Shown here: positions 1 to 8,059 of the stretch, in pieces
How the letters are laid out: every line of letters begins with the position of its first letter
How positions within the stretch are numbered: the stretch's first letter is position 1
DNA from: Allobosea sp. TND4EK4
Lineage (GTDB): Bacteria > Pseudomonadota > Alphaproteobacteria > Rhizobiales > Beijerinckiaceae
DNA: 64,000 bases
Direction: 5' to 3'
NCBI RefSeq assembly: GCF_900156025.1
Contig: NZ_FTMO01000004.1
Span: 1 to 64,000 of the forward strand
Position numbers and translations under genes: made by a program
The notes under the pieces: model-generated
Databases searched by the model: none
What the model saw: the letters and a program-made list of their open reading frames with translations, nothing else
What the model was told of the DNA's origin: nothing

Positions 1-177
1 CTCTACAAGCGCGCGACCTCGCTCGGCGGCGTCGAGAGCCTGATCGAGCACCGCGCCTCCATCGAGGGCCCCGGCACGCCCTGCCCGGCCGATCTCCTCA
101 GGCTGTCGACCGGCATCGAGGATATCGACGATCTCTACGACGATCTCGACCAGGCCCTGAAAGCCGGCCACCGCTGA
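1..177 (+). CDS. C-terminal end of a Cys/Met-metabolism PLP enzyme (partial)
   Basis: The window opens inside a reading frame that runs in frame 1 to a TGA at 175-177. The 58 visible residues include the stretch TSLGGVESLIEHRASIEG followed by a short acidic tail. That is the usual C-terminal pattern of cystathionine gamma-synthase/beta-lyase type PLP enzymes, where SLGGxESL lies near the substrate carboxylate site. The catalytic lysine lies upstream of the window. Cystathionine gamma-synthase, beta-lyase and O-succinylhomoserine sulfhydrylase cannot be told apart from this fragment. Confidence 0.8.
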   Translation, partial: LYKRATSLGGVESLIEHRASIEGPGTPCPADLLRLSTGIEDIDDLYDDLDQALKAGHR

Positions 178-184
178 GGAAAGG

Positions 185-772
185 TCACGGCCAGATCGTC
201 TTCGCCCTGGCGAGATAGCGCGTCCGCTCGGCGAGGCCGTTGCGGCCGCCATTGATCAGCCTGGTCACGGCGACGACGTCGTCGGCATCCGCCGCCGCAT
301 CGAGCTCCCGATCCTTCCAGTAGGCGAAGGCGACGGCGAGCGAGACGGCCGGCTCCTTCGCCCGCTCGGGATCGGCTTCGAGATCGATCCCGAGGATGCG
401 GCCGAAGCGGCGGTAATTGGCCCGGCCGGTGAGCTGGAAAATGCCGCGGCCATGATAGCGCACGCCGTCGCCGGCCTGGCTGTTGCCGAGATCCGCGCGC
501 CCCTCGTAGCGCAGGAAATAGGCCGCGCCGCCATATTCCTCCAGCGTGCGGAAGCCATCGGTCTCGTGTGCCGCCTGGGCGAGGAAATGACAGATGCGCA
601 GACGCGCGGCGAGGCCGCCATGCTGCGCGAGCCGGTCGAAATCGCGCGCGATGCCGGCGACGATGTCGGGCCTCGCCCTGGGCGCCAGCATCCGCAGGCG
701 CGCCTGCGTCACCGAGAGGGCGGAAGCCGGGGGCGAGCCGAAGATGGATGAGGCGAAACCCTTGAACGACAT
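185..772 (-). CDS. Glycoside hydrolase family 19 (chitinase/endolysin-like) protein
   Basis: This 195-residue protein resembles the compact GH19 lysozyme-like chitinases. AHETDG (about residues 68-73) carries the likely general acid Glu70, and YHGRGIFQLTGRANYRRFG (about 106-124) is the GH19 substrate-groove signature. A C-terminal INGGRNG segment also fits. There is no clear signal peptide, as in many phage-derived endolysins, so export is uncertain. The start at 772 has an AGGAAGG ribosome-binding site about 7 bases upstream. It lies tail-to-tail with the PLP enzyme. It probably cleaves peptidoglycan or chitin-type glycans; no phage genes surround it. Confidence 0.85.
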   Translation of the reverse strand: MSFKGFASSIFGSPPASALSVTQARLRMLAPRARPDIVAGIARDFDRLAQHGGLAARLRICHFLAQAAHETDGFRTLEEYGGAAYFLRYEGRADLGNSQAGDGVRYHGRGIFQLTGRANYRRFGRILGIDLEADPERAKEPAVSLAVAFAYWKDRELDAAADADDVVAVTRLINGGRNGLAERTRYLARAKTIWP

Positions 773-841
773 GGACGACCTTCCTGCGGGAAGGCCATCA
801 TCGCCGCTTGGGCGGATGCGGGGATAAGTCTGCGCCCGGCG

Positions 842-1363
842 TTAGCCGCTGACGGCGACATACTCCTTCTCGATCGAGGAGGAATGGATCTCGTGATCGA
901 AGCCGTAAATGTGGATCGAGATCGCCTCGCCCGGTCCGAAATTGCGCATGCGGTGAATATTCGGGCCGCTCGGCAGCATGCAGGCAACATAGCCGGGCGT
1001 GCGATGCTGCTCTTCCGTCGCGATGGCGCGGCTGTCGTCGATGGCACGATACCAGGTCTCGGTCACGGTGCCGGAAACGACGCCGAAGCAGCAGGAGCAG
1101 TGATGGTCGTGGATCGAGGTGGCCGAGCCCTCGCCCCAGACCATGGCCCAGACGCTGACGCCGCCGTCGCCGGCAAGCAGGTTGCGCGCATAACCGCCGG
1201 GCGTGCGCTTGAGCGGCAGGCGCTGGATCACATCCGGCATGGCGACGAGCTCGCGCAGGACTTCGCGCGCGGCGGCGAGATAATCACGGCTCTGCGTGCC
1301 CTCGTTGCTGCGCAGGCTGCGAAGGACCGCGCCACGGCGCTCGGCGCTGAGAAAACCCTGCAT
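842..1363 (-). CDS. Cysteine dioxygenase (type I)
   Basis: Oxidises L-cysteine to cysteine sulfinate with a non-haem iron. The 173-residue cupin shows SIHDHHCSCCFGVVSG, where His85 and His87 are the likely first two iron ligands, and NIHRMRNFG, where His137 is the third. Length fits bacterial CDOs. I chose the ATG at 1363 because an AGGGGA-type site lies just upstream; in-frame ATGs at 1384 and 1426 have no such site. It is divergent from an Lrp/AsnC regulator across about 180 bases that contain an inverted repeat, so that regulator probably controls it in response to cysteine or another amino acid. Confidence 0.9.
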   Translation of the reverse strand: MQGFLSAERRGAVLRSLRSNEGTQSRDYLAAAREVLRELVAMPDVIQRLPLKRTPGGYARNLLAGDGGVSVWAMVWGEGSATSIHDHHCSCCFGVVSGTVTETWYRAIDDSRAIATEEQHRTPGYVACMLPSGPNIHRMRNFGPGEAISIHIYGFDHEIHSSSIEKEYVAVSG

Positions 1364-1432
1364 GCTCTTCCCCTCTCGCTGCATGTGAGGGAATCGTAGC
1401 GGCAGGCCGCGGAAAGCAGTTTGCAAAGATCG

Positions 1433-1492
1433 AGAATTTTCTTCTCCTTGCGGAATATTTTACCCCCATGGAGCTTTAGATTGGAAAATTCT
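1433..1492. promoter_or_regulatory. AT-rich divergent promoter region with 9-bp inverted repeat
   Basis: AGAATTTTC at 1433-1441 is matched by its exact reverse complement GAAAATTCT at 1484-1492, with 42 bases between the arms. The region is far more AT-rich than its surroundings and lies between the divergent cysteine dioxygenase and Lrp-family genes. Lrp/AsnC proteins typically bind repeated AT-rich sites and wrap DNA, so this is a reasonable operator candidate. No -10/-35 pair is assigned. Confidence 0.45.
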
Positions 1493-1546
1493 GAATGATA
1501 GATCGTATGGTGCGGCAGGAGATTCCGATATTATGGGAGCGGTGGT

Positions 1547-2020
1547 GTGGCCAAGCTGGATCCGTTCGACCTGCGCATCCTGGAGCGGCTGCAGGAGGAT
1601 GCGAGCCTGCCGCTCGCGGAGTTGGCGGAGGCGGTCGGCCTCTCGACCTCGCCATGCTGGCGGCGGGTGCAGAAGCTGGAGGAGGGCGGCTTTATCAAGC
1701 GGCGAGTCGCCCTGCTCGACCGGCAGAAGCTCAAGGCCGGCGTCACGGTGTTCATCGCCGTGAAGACCGCACGCCATTCGATGGAATGGCTGGAGCGTTT
1801 TCACCAGGCGGTTCACGATCTGCCCGAGATCGTCGACTTCTACCGGATGAGCGGAGAGATCGACTATCTGCTCAAGGCCTATGTCTCCGACATCGCGGCC
1901 TATGACGCGCTCTACAAGAAGCTGATCTCGCGCATAGACCTCAGCGACGTGACTTCGATGTTCGCGATGGAAGAGTTGAAATCGACGACGACGATCCCAC
2001 TCGGCTTCGCCGAGACCTGA
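1547..2020 (+). CDS. Lrp/AsnC family transcriptional regulator
   Basis: This 157-residue protein has an N-terminal winged helix-turn-helix (DPFDLRILERLQEDASLPLA, then LAEAVGLSTSPCWRRVQKLE, about residues 5-45) and a C-terminal RAM/AsnC ligand-binding domain (VTVFIAVKT to ISRIDLSDVTSMFAMEELK). Translation starts at GTG 1547, with GGGAG about 8 bases upstream. Divergence from cysteine dioxygenase suggests it senses cysteine or a related amino acid and activates or represses that gene. This is inference from context; the family is certain. Confidence 0.9.
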   Translation: MAKLDPFDLRILERLQEDASLPLAELAEAVGLSTSPCWRRVQKLEEGGFIKRRVALLDRQKLKAGVTVFIAVKTARHSMEWLERFHQAVHDLPEIVDFYRMSGEIDYLLKAYVSDIAAYDALYKKLISRIDLSDVTSMFAMEELKSTTTIPLGFAET

Positions 2021-2023
2021 CGC

Positions 2024-2053
2024 AAAAAAGGGAGCGGCGGACCGCTCCCTTTT
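2024..2053. terminator. Bidirectional rho-independent terminator
   Basis: GGGAGCGG (2030-2037), loop CGGA, CCGCTCCC (2042-2049) forms an 8-bp stem with an A-run on the left and a T-run on the right. It can terminate the Lrp gene on plus and the ompW-type gene on minus, which converge here. Confidence 0.9.
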
Positions 2054-2085
2054 CCCCAAGCGAACCGTCGAGACGGTGGCTGTGA

Positions 2086-2775
2086 TCAGAACTTGTAGGT
2101 CACGCCGGCGCCGATCAGCCAAGGATCGATCTTGACCTTGCCGGAGACGAGGCCGTTGTTGACCTTGACCTTGGGCTCCAGGAAGATCTTCTTCACGTCG
2201 AAGTTGATGCCCCAGTGCTGGTCGATCATGTAGTCGAAGCCGGCCTGGAGGGCGAGGCCGAAGGAATCCTTCAGGTCGAACGAGGTGAAGCCGCCCTTGG
2301 CCTTCTCGTTGAAGAACACCGTGTAGTTCACGCCAACGCCGAGATAGGGCTTGAAGGCGCCGAAATTGGTGAAGTGGTACTGCAGCATCAGCGTCGGCGG
2401 CAGCAGCCAGGCCGAGCCGATCTTGGCTCCGGCGAGCGAGCCGGCGCCCTTCACATTGTGCGGGGTGACGCCGAGGATGAGCTCGACCGCGATGTTCTTG
2501 GTGAAGAAGTAGCTGATGTCGAGTTCGGGGACGAGCGAGTTCGAGATGTCGACCTTGCCTCCGACGACGGGCGCGCCGCCGATGTGCAGGCTCGCCTTCT
2601 CCTGCGGGATCACGGCCAGCGCGCGGCCGCGGATCATCCACGGGTTCCACTGCGTCATGATCGGCGCGATCGGCGCCGCCTTGGTGGAGGGCAGGTCGGC
2701 CGCATGGGCGGTGGTGAGCGCGGTCGCGCCCAGCAGCGCGGCGGCGAGAGAAAGACGGATCGATTGCGTGGTCAT
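2086..2775 (-). CDS. ompW: OmpW family outer-membrane beta-barrel protein
   Basis: This 229-residue precursor has a signal peptide of about 25 residues (hydrophobic LSLAAALLGATALTTAHAA). Alternating amphipathic strands follow, including a PPTLMLQYHF segment typical of OmpW, and it ends in an aromatic residue (GAGVTYKF) as outer-membrane barrels do. OmpW proteins form eight-stranded barrels with a hydrophobic channel. A perfect FNR/FixK-type site lies about 90 bases upstream of the start, suggesting oxygen-responsive expression as known for OmpW in other proteobacteria. It converges with the Lrp gene on a shared terminator. Confidence 0.9.
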   Translation of the reverse strand: MTTQSIRLSLAAALLGATALTTAHAADLPSTKAAPIAPIMTQWNPWMIRGRALAVIPQEKASLHIGGAPVVGGKVDISNSLVPELDISYFFTKNIAVELILGVTPHNVKGAGSLAGAKIGSAWLLPPTLMLQYHFTNFGAFKPYLGVGVNYTVFFNEKAKGGFTSFDLKDSFGLALQAGFDYMIDQHWGINFDVKKIFLEPKVKVNNGLVSGKVKIDPWLIGAGVTYKF

Positions 2776-2864
2776 GGCGGCAGCCCCAGAGGTGATGGGC
2801 TTTTGCCGCCAGTTCCTGCGACGCAGCCCGTGCCGCCATCAGCGCGCATTCGGGTGCATCGGGT

Positions 2865-2878
2865 TTGATAAAGATCAA
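2865..2878 (-). promoter_or_regulatory. FNR/FixK-type binding site upstream of ompW
   Basis: TTGAT-AAAG-ATCAA is an exact match to the FNR/FixK consensus TTGAT-N4-ATCAA. It lies between the ompW start (2775) and the end of prfC (2926), so ompW is the only gene it can serve as a promoter element. Confidence 0.75.
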
Positions 2879-2925
2879 ATCATCCGGTCATGGAACCGGG
2901 CTGTCGCATTCATGCCACAGTCCGG

Positions 2926-4533
2926 TCAGCCCTTCGCCACCTTCTGATAATCCTTCACATCGGAGAAAGTGACGTCCGGCGCGCGCTCGGCATCGTATTT
3001 CAGCGTGAACTGCGACGAGGCCATGAAGACAGGATCGCCGTCGAGATCGTCCGCCATGGCCGAGGGCTTGAGCCCGACGAACTTCGCCAGCGCCGCCTTG
3101 TCGTCCGAGGAGACCCAGCGGGCAATGGAGAACTGGCAGGGCTCGAAATCGACGGGCAGCGAGTATTCGGCGTCCATGCGCTCCTTCAGCACATCGAGCT
3201 GCAGCGCCCCGACGACGCCGACGATCGCCGGCGCGCCGTCATGCGGCAGGAAGAGCTGGACCACACCTTCCTCGGCCATCTGCTGCAGCGCCTCGCGCAG
3301 CTTCTTGGCCTTCATCGCGTCCTTGAGCTTGACGCGGCGCAGGATTTCCGGCGCGAAGCTCGGCACGCCCTTGAAAACGATGTCCTCGCCCTCGGTCAAC
3401 GTGTCGCCGATGCGCAAAGTGCCGTGGTTCGGCAGGCCGACGATGTCGCCGGCATAGGCCTCCTCCGCAATCGAGCGATCGCGGGCGAAGAAGAACTGCG
3501 GTGCGTTGAGCGGCATCGGCTTGCCGGTGCGGACGAGCTTCGCCTTCATGCCGCGGGTCAGCTTGCCGGAGCAGACGCGCATGAAGGCGATGCGGTCGCG
3601 GTGGTTGGGGTCCATGTTCGCCTGGATCTTGAAGACGAAGCCGGTCATCTTCGGCTCGCCCGCCTCGACCGGGCGCTTGTCGGCGACCTGCGCACGCGGG
3701 CTCGGCGCATAGGCGCCGAGGGCGTCGATCAGGTCGCGGACGCCGTAGTCCCGCAGGGCCGCGCCCCAGTAGAGCGGCGTCAGGTGCCCCTCCCGAAACG
3801 CTTCGAGGTTGAACGGCTTCAGGCCCTCGGCGGCCAGGAACACCTCCTCGCGCCAGGTATCGGCGCCGCCATTCGGCAGCAGCTCGTCGAAGAACGGGTC
3901 GTCCCAGCCGTTGACGCGCTTGTCCTCGGCGTTCTCGTCGCCCTTCTGGTTGCGGCGGAAGGTGTTCGTCTTGAGGTCGTAGGTGCCGGCGAAGTCGCGC
4001 CCACGGCCGACGGGCCAGGTCATCGGAGCGACATCGAGCGCCAGCGTGGTCTCGATCTCGTTGATCAGGTCGAACGGGTCGCGCGTCTCGCGGTCGACCT
4101 TGTTGATGAAGGTGACGATCGGGATGTCGCGCAGGCGGCAGACCTCGAACAGCTTGCGGGTCCGATCCTCGATGCCCTTGGCCGCGTCGATCACCATGAC
4201 GGCGGAATCGACGGCGGTCAGCGTGCGGTAGGTATCCTCCGAGAAGTCCTCGTGGCCCGGCGTGTCGAGCAGGTTGAAGACGTGGCCGCCATATTCGAAG
4301 GTCATCACCGAGGTGACGACCGAGATGCCGCGCTGGCGCTCGATCTTCATCCAGTCGGAAGAGGTCTGGCGGCGGCCCTGCTTGGCGCGCACCTCGCCCG
4401 CGAGCTGGATGGCGCCGCCGAAATAAAGCAGCTTTTCCGTCAGCGTCGTCTTGCCGGCGTCCGGGTGCGAGATGATCGCGAAGGTGCGCCGGCGCGCATG
4501 CGGCGCGGCATCCTGGTTCGAAAGATCGGTCAT
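2926..4533 (-). CDS. prfC: Peptide chain release factor 3
   Basis: RF3 is the GTPase that removes RF1/RF2 from the ribosome after peptide release. The 535-residue protein has all G motifs: SHPDAGKTTLTEKLL (G1), DTPGHEDF (G3) and NKVDRE (G4). The translation-factor domain II and the RF3 C-terminal domain follow. Length and domain order match the family, and I see no defects. It is transcribed alone; a palindromic repeat element lies just upstream. Confidence 0.95.
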   Translation of the reverse strand: MTDLSNQDAAPHARRRTFAIISHPDAGKTTLTEKLLYFGGAIQLAGEVRAKQGRRQTSSDWMKIERQRGISVVTSVMTFEYGGHVFNLLDTPGHEDFSEDTYRTLTAVDSAVMVIDAAKGIEDRTRKLFEVCRLRDIPIVTFINKVDRETRDPFDLINEIETTLALDVAPMTWPVGRGRDFAGTYDLKTNTFRRNQKGDENAEDKRVNGWDDPFFDELLPNGGADTWREEVFLAAEGLKPFNLEAFREGHLTPLYWGAALRDYGVRDLIDALGAYAPSPRAQVADKRPVEAGEPKMTGFVFKIQANMDPNHRDRIAFMRVCSGKLTRGMKAKLVRTGKPMPLNAPQFFFARDRSIAEEAYAGDIVGLPNHGTLRIGDTLTEGEDIVFKGVPSFAPEILRRVKLKDAMKAKKLREALQQMAEEGVVQLFLPHDGAPAIVGVVGALQLDVLKERMDAEYSLPVDFEPCQFSIARWVSSDDKAALAKFVGLKPSAMADDLDGDPVFMASSQFTLKYDAERAPDVTFSDVKDYQKVAKG

Positions 4534-4591
4534 GGCGCGCTTGAAGACGGAAGGGGGCGGGAAGTCAATCGTGGGGCCGGGCAGGCCCGGT

Positions 4592-4680
4592 CGTCATTGC
4601 GAGGAGCCGAGCGACGGGGCGATCCAGGGGGACGCGGAGCTCCGCCGCTCCCGGATCGCGTCGCTGCGCTCGCAATGACG
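4592..4680. repeat. Dispersed palindromic repeat, copy 1
   Basis: About 89 bases with matching ends, CGTCATTGCGAG at the left and CTCGCAATGACG at the right, and an internal gcgatcc/ggatcgc pair. A related element with near-identical ends lies at 61174-61273. Elements of this type are common between genes in alphaproteobacteria. It sits between prfC and the ABC-2 permease gene. Confidence 0.75.
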
Positions 4681-4701
4681 GGTCTTGAAAGGGCGTACGG
4701 A

Positions 4702-5480
4702 TCAATTCTTCAGCCGATAGCCGGTCCGGAAGATCCAGCCGATCGCCGCGATGCAGCCCACCAGGAAGACCAGCGTCATACCCAGGCTGATGCCGATGCC
4801 GACATCAGCCACGCCATAGAAGCTCCAGCGGAAGCCGCTGATGAGGTAGACGACCGGGTTGAACAGCGTGACCTTCTGCCAGAAGGGCGGGAGCATCGCG
4901 ATCGAGTAGAAGGAGCCGCCGAGGAAGGCGAGCGGCGTCACGATCAGCAGCGGAATGACCTGCAGCTTCTCGAAGCCGTCGGCCCAGATGCCGATGATGA
5001 AGCCGAACAGGCTGAAGGTCGTTGCCGTCAGCACCAGGAAGAGCAGCATCATCGCGGGGTGCTCGATCCTGAGCGGGACGAAGAAGCCCGCCGTGAGCAG
5101 GATGATGAGGCCGAGCAGGATCGATTTCGACGCGGCCGCGCCGACATAGGCGATCACCGCCTCCCACCAGGCGACGGGGGCGGAGAGCAGTTCGTAGATC
5201 GTGCCGGTGAATTTTGGGAAATAGATCGCGAAGGAGGCGTTGGCGATACTCTGGGTGAGCAGCGAGAGCATGATCAGCCCCGGCACGATGAAAGCACCGT
5301 AGGGCACGCCGTCGATCGACTGCATGCGCGAGCCGATCGCCCCGCCGAAGACGATGAAATAGAGCGAGGTCGAGAGAACCGGCGAGACGATGCTCTGCAG
5401 GGGCGTGCGCCAGGTGCGGGCCATCTCGAAACGGTAGATCGAGGCGATGGCGCGCAGGTTGAGCCGCATGGATGTCTCGT

Positions 5481-5484
<4 letters not shown>
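4702..5484 (-). CDS. ABC-2 type transporter permease
   Basis: A 260-residue integral membrane protein with about six hydrophobic segments. It begins with a cytoplasmic stretch ([21 protein letters not shown]) and has a conserved [14 protein letters not shown] loop before the last helices, typical of ABC-2 permeases such as YadH. The ATG at 5484 overlaps the stop of the upstream ATPase gene by 4 bases (ATGA), which fixes the start and shows translational coupling. Together they form an exporter of unknown substrate; a hydrophobic molecule, drug or lipid is most often proposed for this class. Confidence 0.9.
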
Positions 5485-6413
<929 letters not shown>

Positions 6414-6551
6414 GGCGGGGGACCGTGCGGTGTGGGCAGCGGGACGTCGGGCCCGTCATGTGGCGATGAAGTGCGATGCCGCAAGAGGGAGACCGGTTGG
6501 CGCAAGAGCGAGACGGACTGTCGCCACGGAACGGGGCCGAGAGGCGCAACG

Positions 6552-6576
6552 AAAAAAGCCGGGCCATTGGCCCGGC
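6552..6576 (-). terminator. Rho-independent terminator of the 24-residue peptide gene
   Basis: On the minus strand GCCGGGCC, loop AAT, GGCCCGGC is followed by six T residues. It lies just downstream of the small peptide gene at 6600-6674 and upstream of the ABC-2 ATPase gene. Confidence 0.85.
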
Positions 6577-6599
6577 TCCGGTCGTGCGTGCTGCCGCCC

Positions 6600-6674
6600 T
6601 TATTTCATGAAGAACCAGAGCAGGACGATGATCGGGATCGGAACGCCCAGCAGCCAGAGAAAAATAGAACGCAT
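6600..6674 (-). CDS. 24-residue single-helix membrane peptide
   Basis: A complete tiny gene from ATG (6674) to TAA (6600): 24 residues, starting MRSIFLWLLGVPIPIIVLLW and ending FFMK. It is one hydrophobic helix broken by a PIP motif, with positive charge at both ends, and fits a single-pass inner-membrane peptide. It has its own strong terminator immediately downstream and a GGGGT sequence upstream, so it looks like an independent transcription unit. I recall similar short hydrophobic proteins in rhizobial genomes, but function is unknown. Confidence 0.65.
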   Translation of the reverse strand: MRSIFLWLLGVPIPIIVLLWFFMK

Positions 6675-6736
6675 TGTGCAGCACCCCGTCTGACGAAATC
6701 GATGCTTCGGCAACGCCTCCACGCGGGGAAAGGTTC

Positions 6737-7369
6737 CTAGCGCTCCGGCGCCCCAGTGCTGCTGGCCCAAGCCGGTACATAGCCGTGGGCGAGCGCCGAC
6801 AGCGTTGCCGGGGGTGTCAGCACGACCGCTTCCCCGGCGGGCCTCGATCGCTGCGCGCCGTAGCCGTATGGCGACCAGGCGAGAGCGACCGCGCCGCGCA
6901 AGGCGAGGAAGCCTGAGCCTTCAGGAGCGAGGATCATCGCTCCGTCCGGGAGGGTCTCGGCGGGAAGACGGTGGGTCCGCTTGTCTCGCCCCTCCCGCCG
7001 CTCCCGGTCGAGGATGGCGTCGATCTCGGGGAAAAGCGGCGTGTGCCGCAGGCCGAGGCCACGCATCAGCGCCTCGCGGTAGGCAAGCGCATCGGTGCGG
7101 CGGCATTCCATGCAGGGGCGGTGGCCGGCGGCGAGCGCCGTCACCTCGTCGCAGAAGAAGAGTTCGGTGTAGCCGCTGCCCCAGACCTGCCGGCGGCGTC
7201 CCTTGAAGGACAGCACGCAGCAGAGCCACTGCCGGCTCGCCTGGATGCGGCGCGGCAGGGCCTGCCGCCCAGGGTGGTGAAAGCGGCCGCCGCGGTTTCC
7301 GAGAAAGAGGCCTCGCGCGGGGTCGGCGAAGAGTGAGCCATCGGGCTTTACGCGGTTGGGAAGGGGCAT
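6737..7369 (-). CDS. Conserved hypothetical protein with CxxC motif
   Basis: A 210-residue soluble protein of a conserved but uncharacterised family. It begins MPLPNRVKPDGSLFADPARG, has a basic FKGRRRQVWG segment, then an acidic FFCDEVTALAAGHRPCMECRR region whose CxxC could bind a metal. The distal half is rich in charged residues and ends in a hydrophobic ALRGAVALAWSPYGYG segment. The start at 7369 has GGAGG about 5 bases upstream; an in-frame ATG at 7402 has weaker support. I cannot assign a function. Confidence 0.75.
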   Translation of the reverse strand: MPLPNRVKPDGSLFADPARGLFLGNRGGRFHHPGRQALPRRIQASRQWLCCVLSFKGRRRQVWGSGYTELFFCDEVTALAAGHRPCMECRRTDALAYREALMRGLGLRHTPLFPEIDAILDRERREGRDKRTHRLPAETLPDGAMILAPEGSGFLALRGAVALAWSPYGYGAQRSRPAGEAVVLTPPATLSALAHGYVPAWASSTGAPER

Positions 7370-7575
7370 GCAGCCTCCGTCGAGCCGGCCTGTCGCAGCC
7401 ATCCAATAGCGCTCGAACCTTGCCGAAAGGCGGCAGCAGGTTGCGCTGCGCTTTCGGCGATCCCGGCAGGCTCCTCTTAACGCTAAGCCCAACTCTGCGG
7501 CGACCTCTAAGAACTTGGCAGTACTTTCGGTTGCATCCCTGAGCTCACGAACGCAAGCGGAGCCGGAACGCCCGG

Positions 7576-7944
7576 ATGAATTCCTATACCCCCCTGATCC
7601 TGTTCACGGTGCTGACCAATGCCGCCGCGCAGCTGATGCTGAAGCGGGGCATGAGCGGGCTCGGCGGCTTCGACCTCGCGACGGACGGGCTCCTGGGCAC
7701 GGTGTTCCGCGTGGTCTTCAACCCCTTCGTCTTCGCGGGCCTGTGCACCTTCGTGGTCAGCATGGCCTCGCATCTGATCGTCCTGTCGAAGGTCCAGATC
7801 AGCTACGCCTATCCCTTTCTGAGCCTCGCCTATGTCGTGGTCGCGGCCTACGCCTATTTCGTCTTCCACGAGGATCTGAGCGCGGCGCGTCTCGCCGGCA
7901 TCGGCTTCATCGTGGTTGGCACCATCTTCATCGCACAGAGCTGA
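7576..7944 (+). CDS. Small EamA/ArnE-like multidrug or lipid-flippase protein
   Basis: A 122-residue protein with four hydrophobic segments: LILFTVLTNAAAQLMLKRG, FVFAGLCTFVVSMASHLIVL, ISYAYPFLSLAYVVVAAYAY and IGFIVVGTIFIAQS. This is the architecture of half-size EamA/SMR-like proteins such as ArnE, which help move undecaprenyl-phosphate sugars across the inner membrane. It heads a coupled chain with a 35-residue peptide, an epimerase and an aminotransferase, which favours a sugar-lipid flippase role over drug efflux. Substrate is unknown. Confidence 0.75.
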   Translation: MNSYTPLILFTVLTNAAAQLMLKRGMSGLGGFDLATDGLLGTVFRVVFNPFVFAGLCTFVVSMASHLIVLSKVQISYAYPFLSLAYVVVAAYAYFVFHEDLSAARLAGIGFIVVGTIFIAQS

Positions 7945-7951
7945 GGGCATC

Positions 7952-8059
7952 ATGGATCTGATCGTACGTCTCTTCCTGCGTCTCGGCGCCCTGCTCGAGC
8001 CGCGGCCCGCGCCGCAGCCCATCCCCATCCGCGTGAAGAGCGCGAGGGGGCCGCGATGA
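7952..8059 (+). CDS. 35-residue proline/arginine-rich small protein
   Basis: ATG at 7952 opens a 35-residue frame that starts 8 bases after the transporter stop and ends in a TGA overlapping the next ATG (ATGA at 8056-8059). The N-terminal half is an amphipathic or hydrophobic helix (MDLIVRLFLRLGALL) and the rest is PRPAPQPIPIRVKS. Its placement between two coupled genes suggests it is translated, either as a peptide or as a coupling leader. No homologue is recognised. Confidence 0.45.
   Translation: MDLIVRLFLRLGALLEPRPAPQPIPIRVKSARGPR

Noticed and set aside
185..772. GH19 protein as evidence for a prophage
   Set aside because: No holin, integrase, tail or terminase genes are near; it sits among housekeeping genes.
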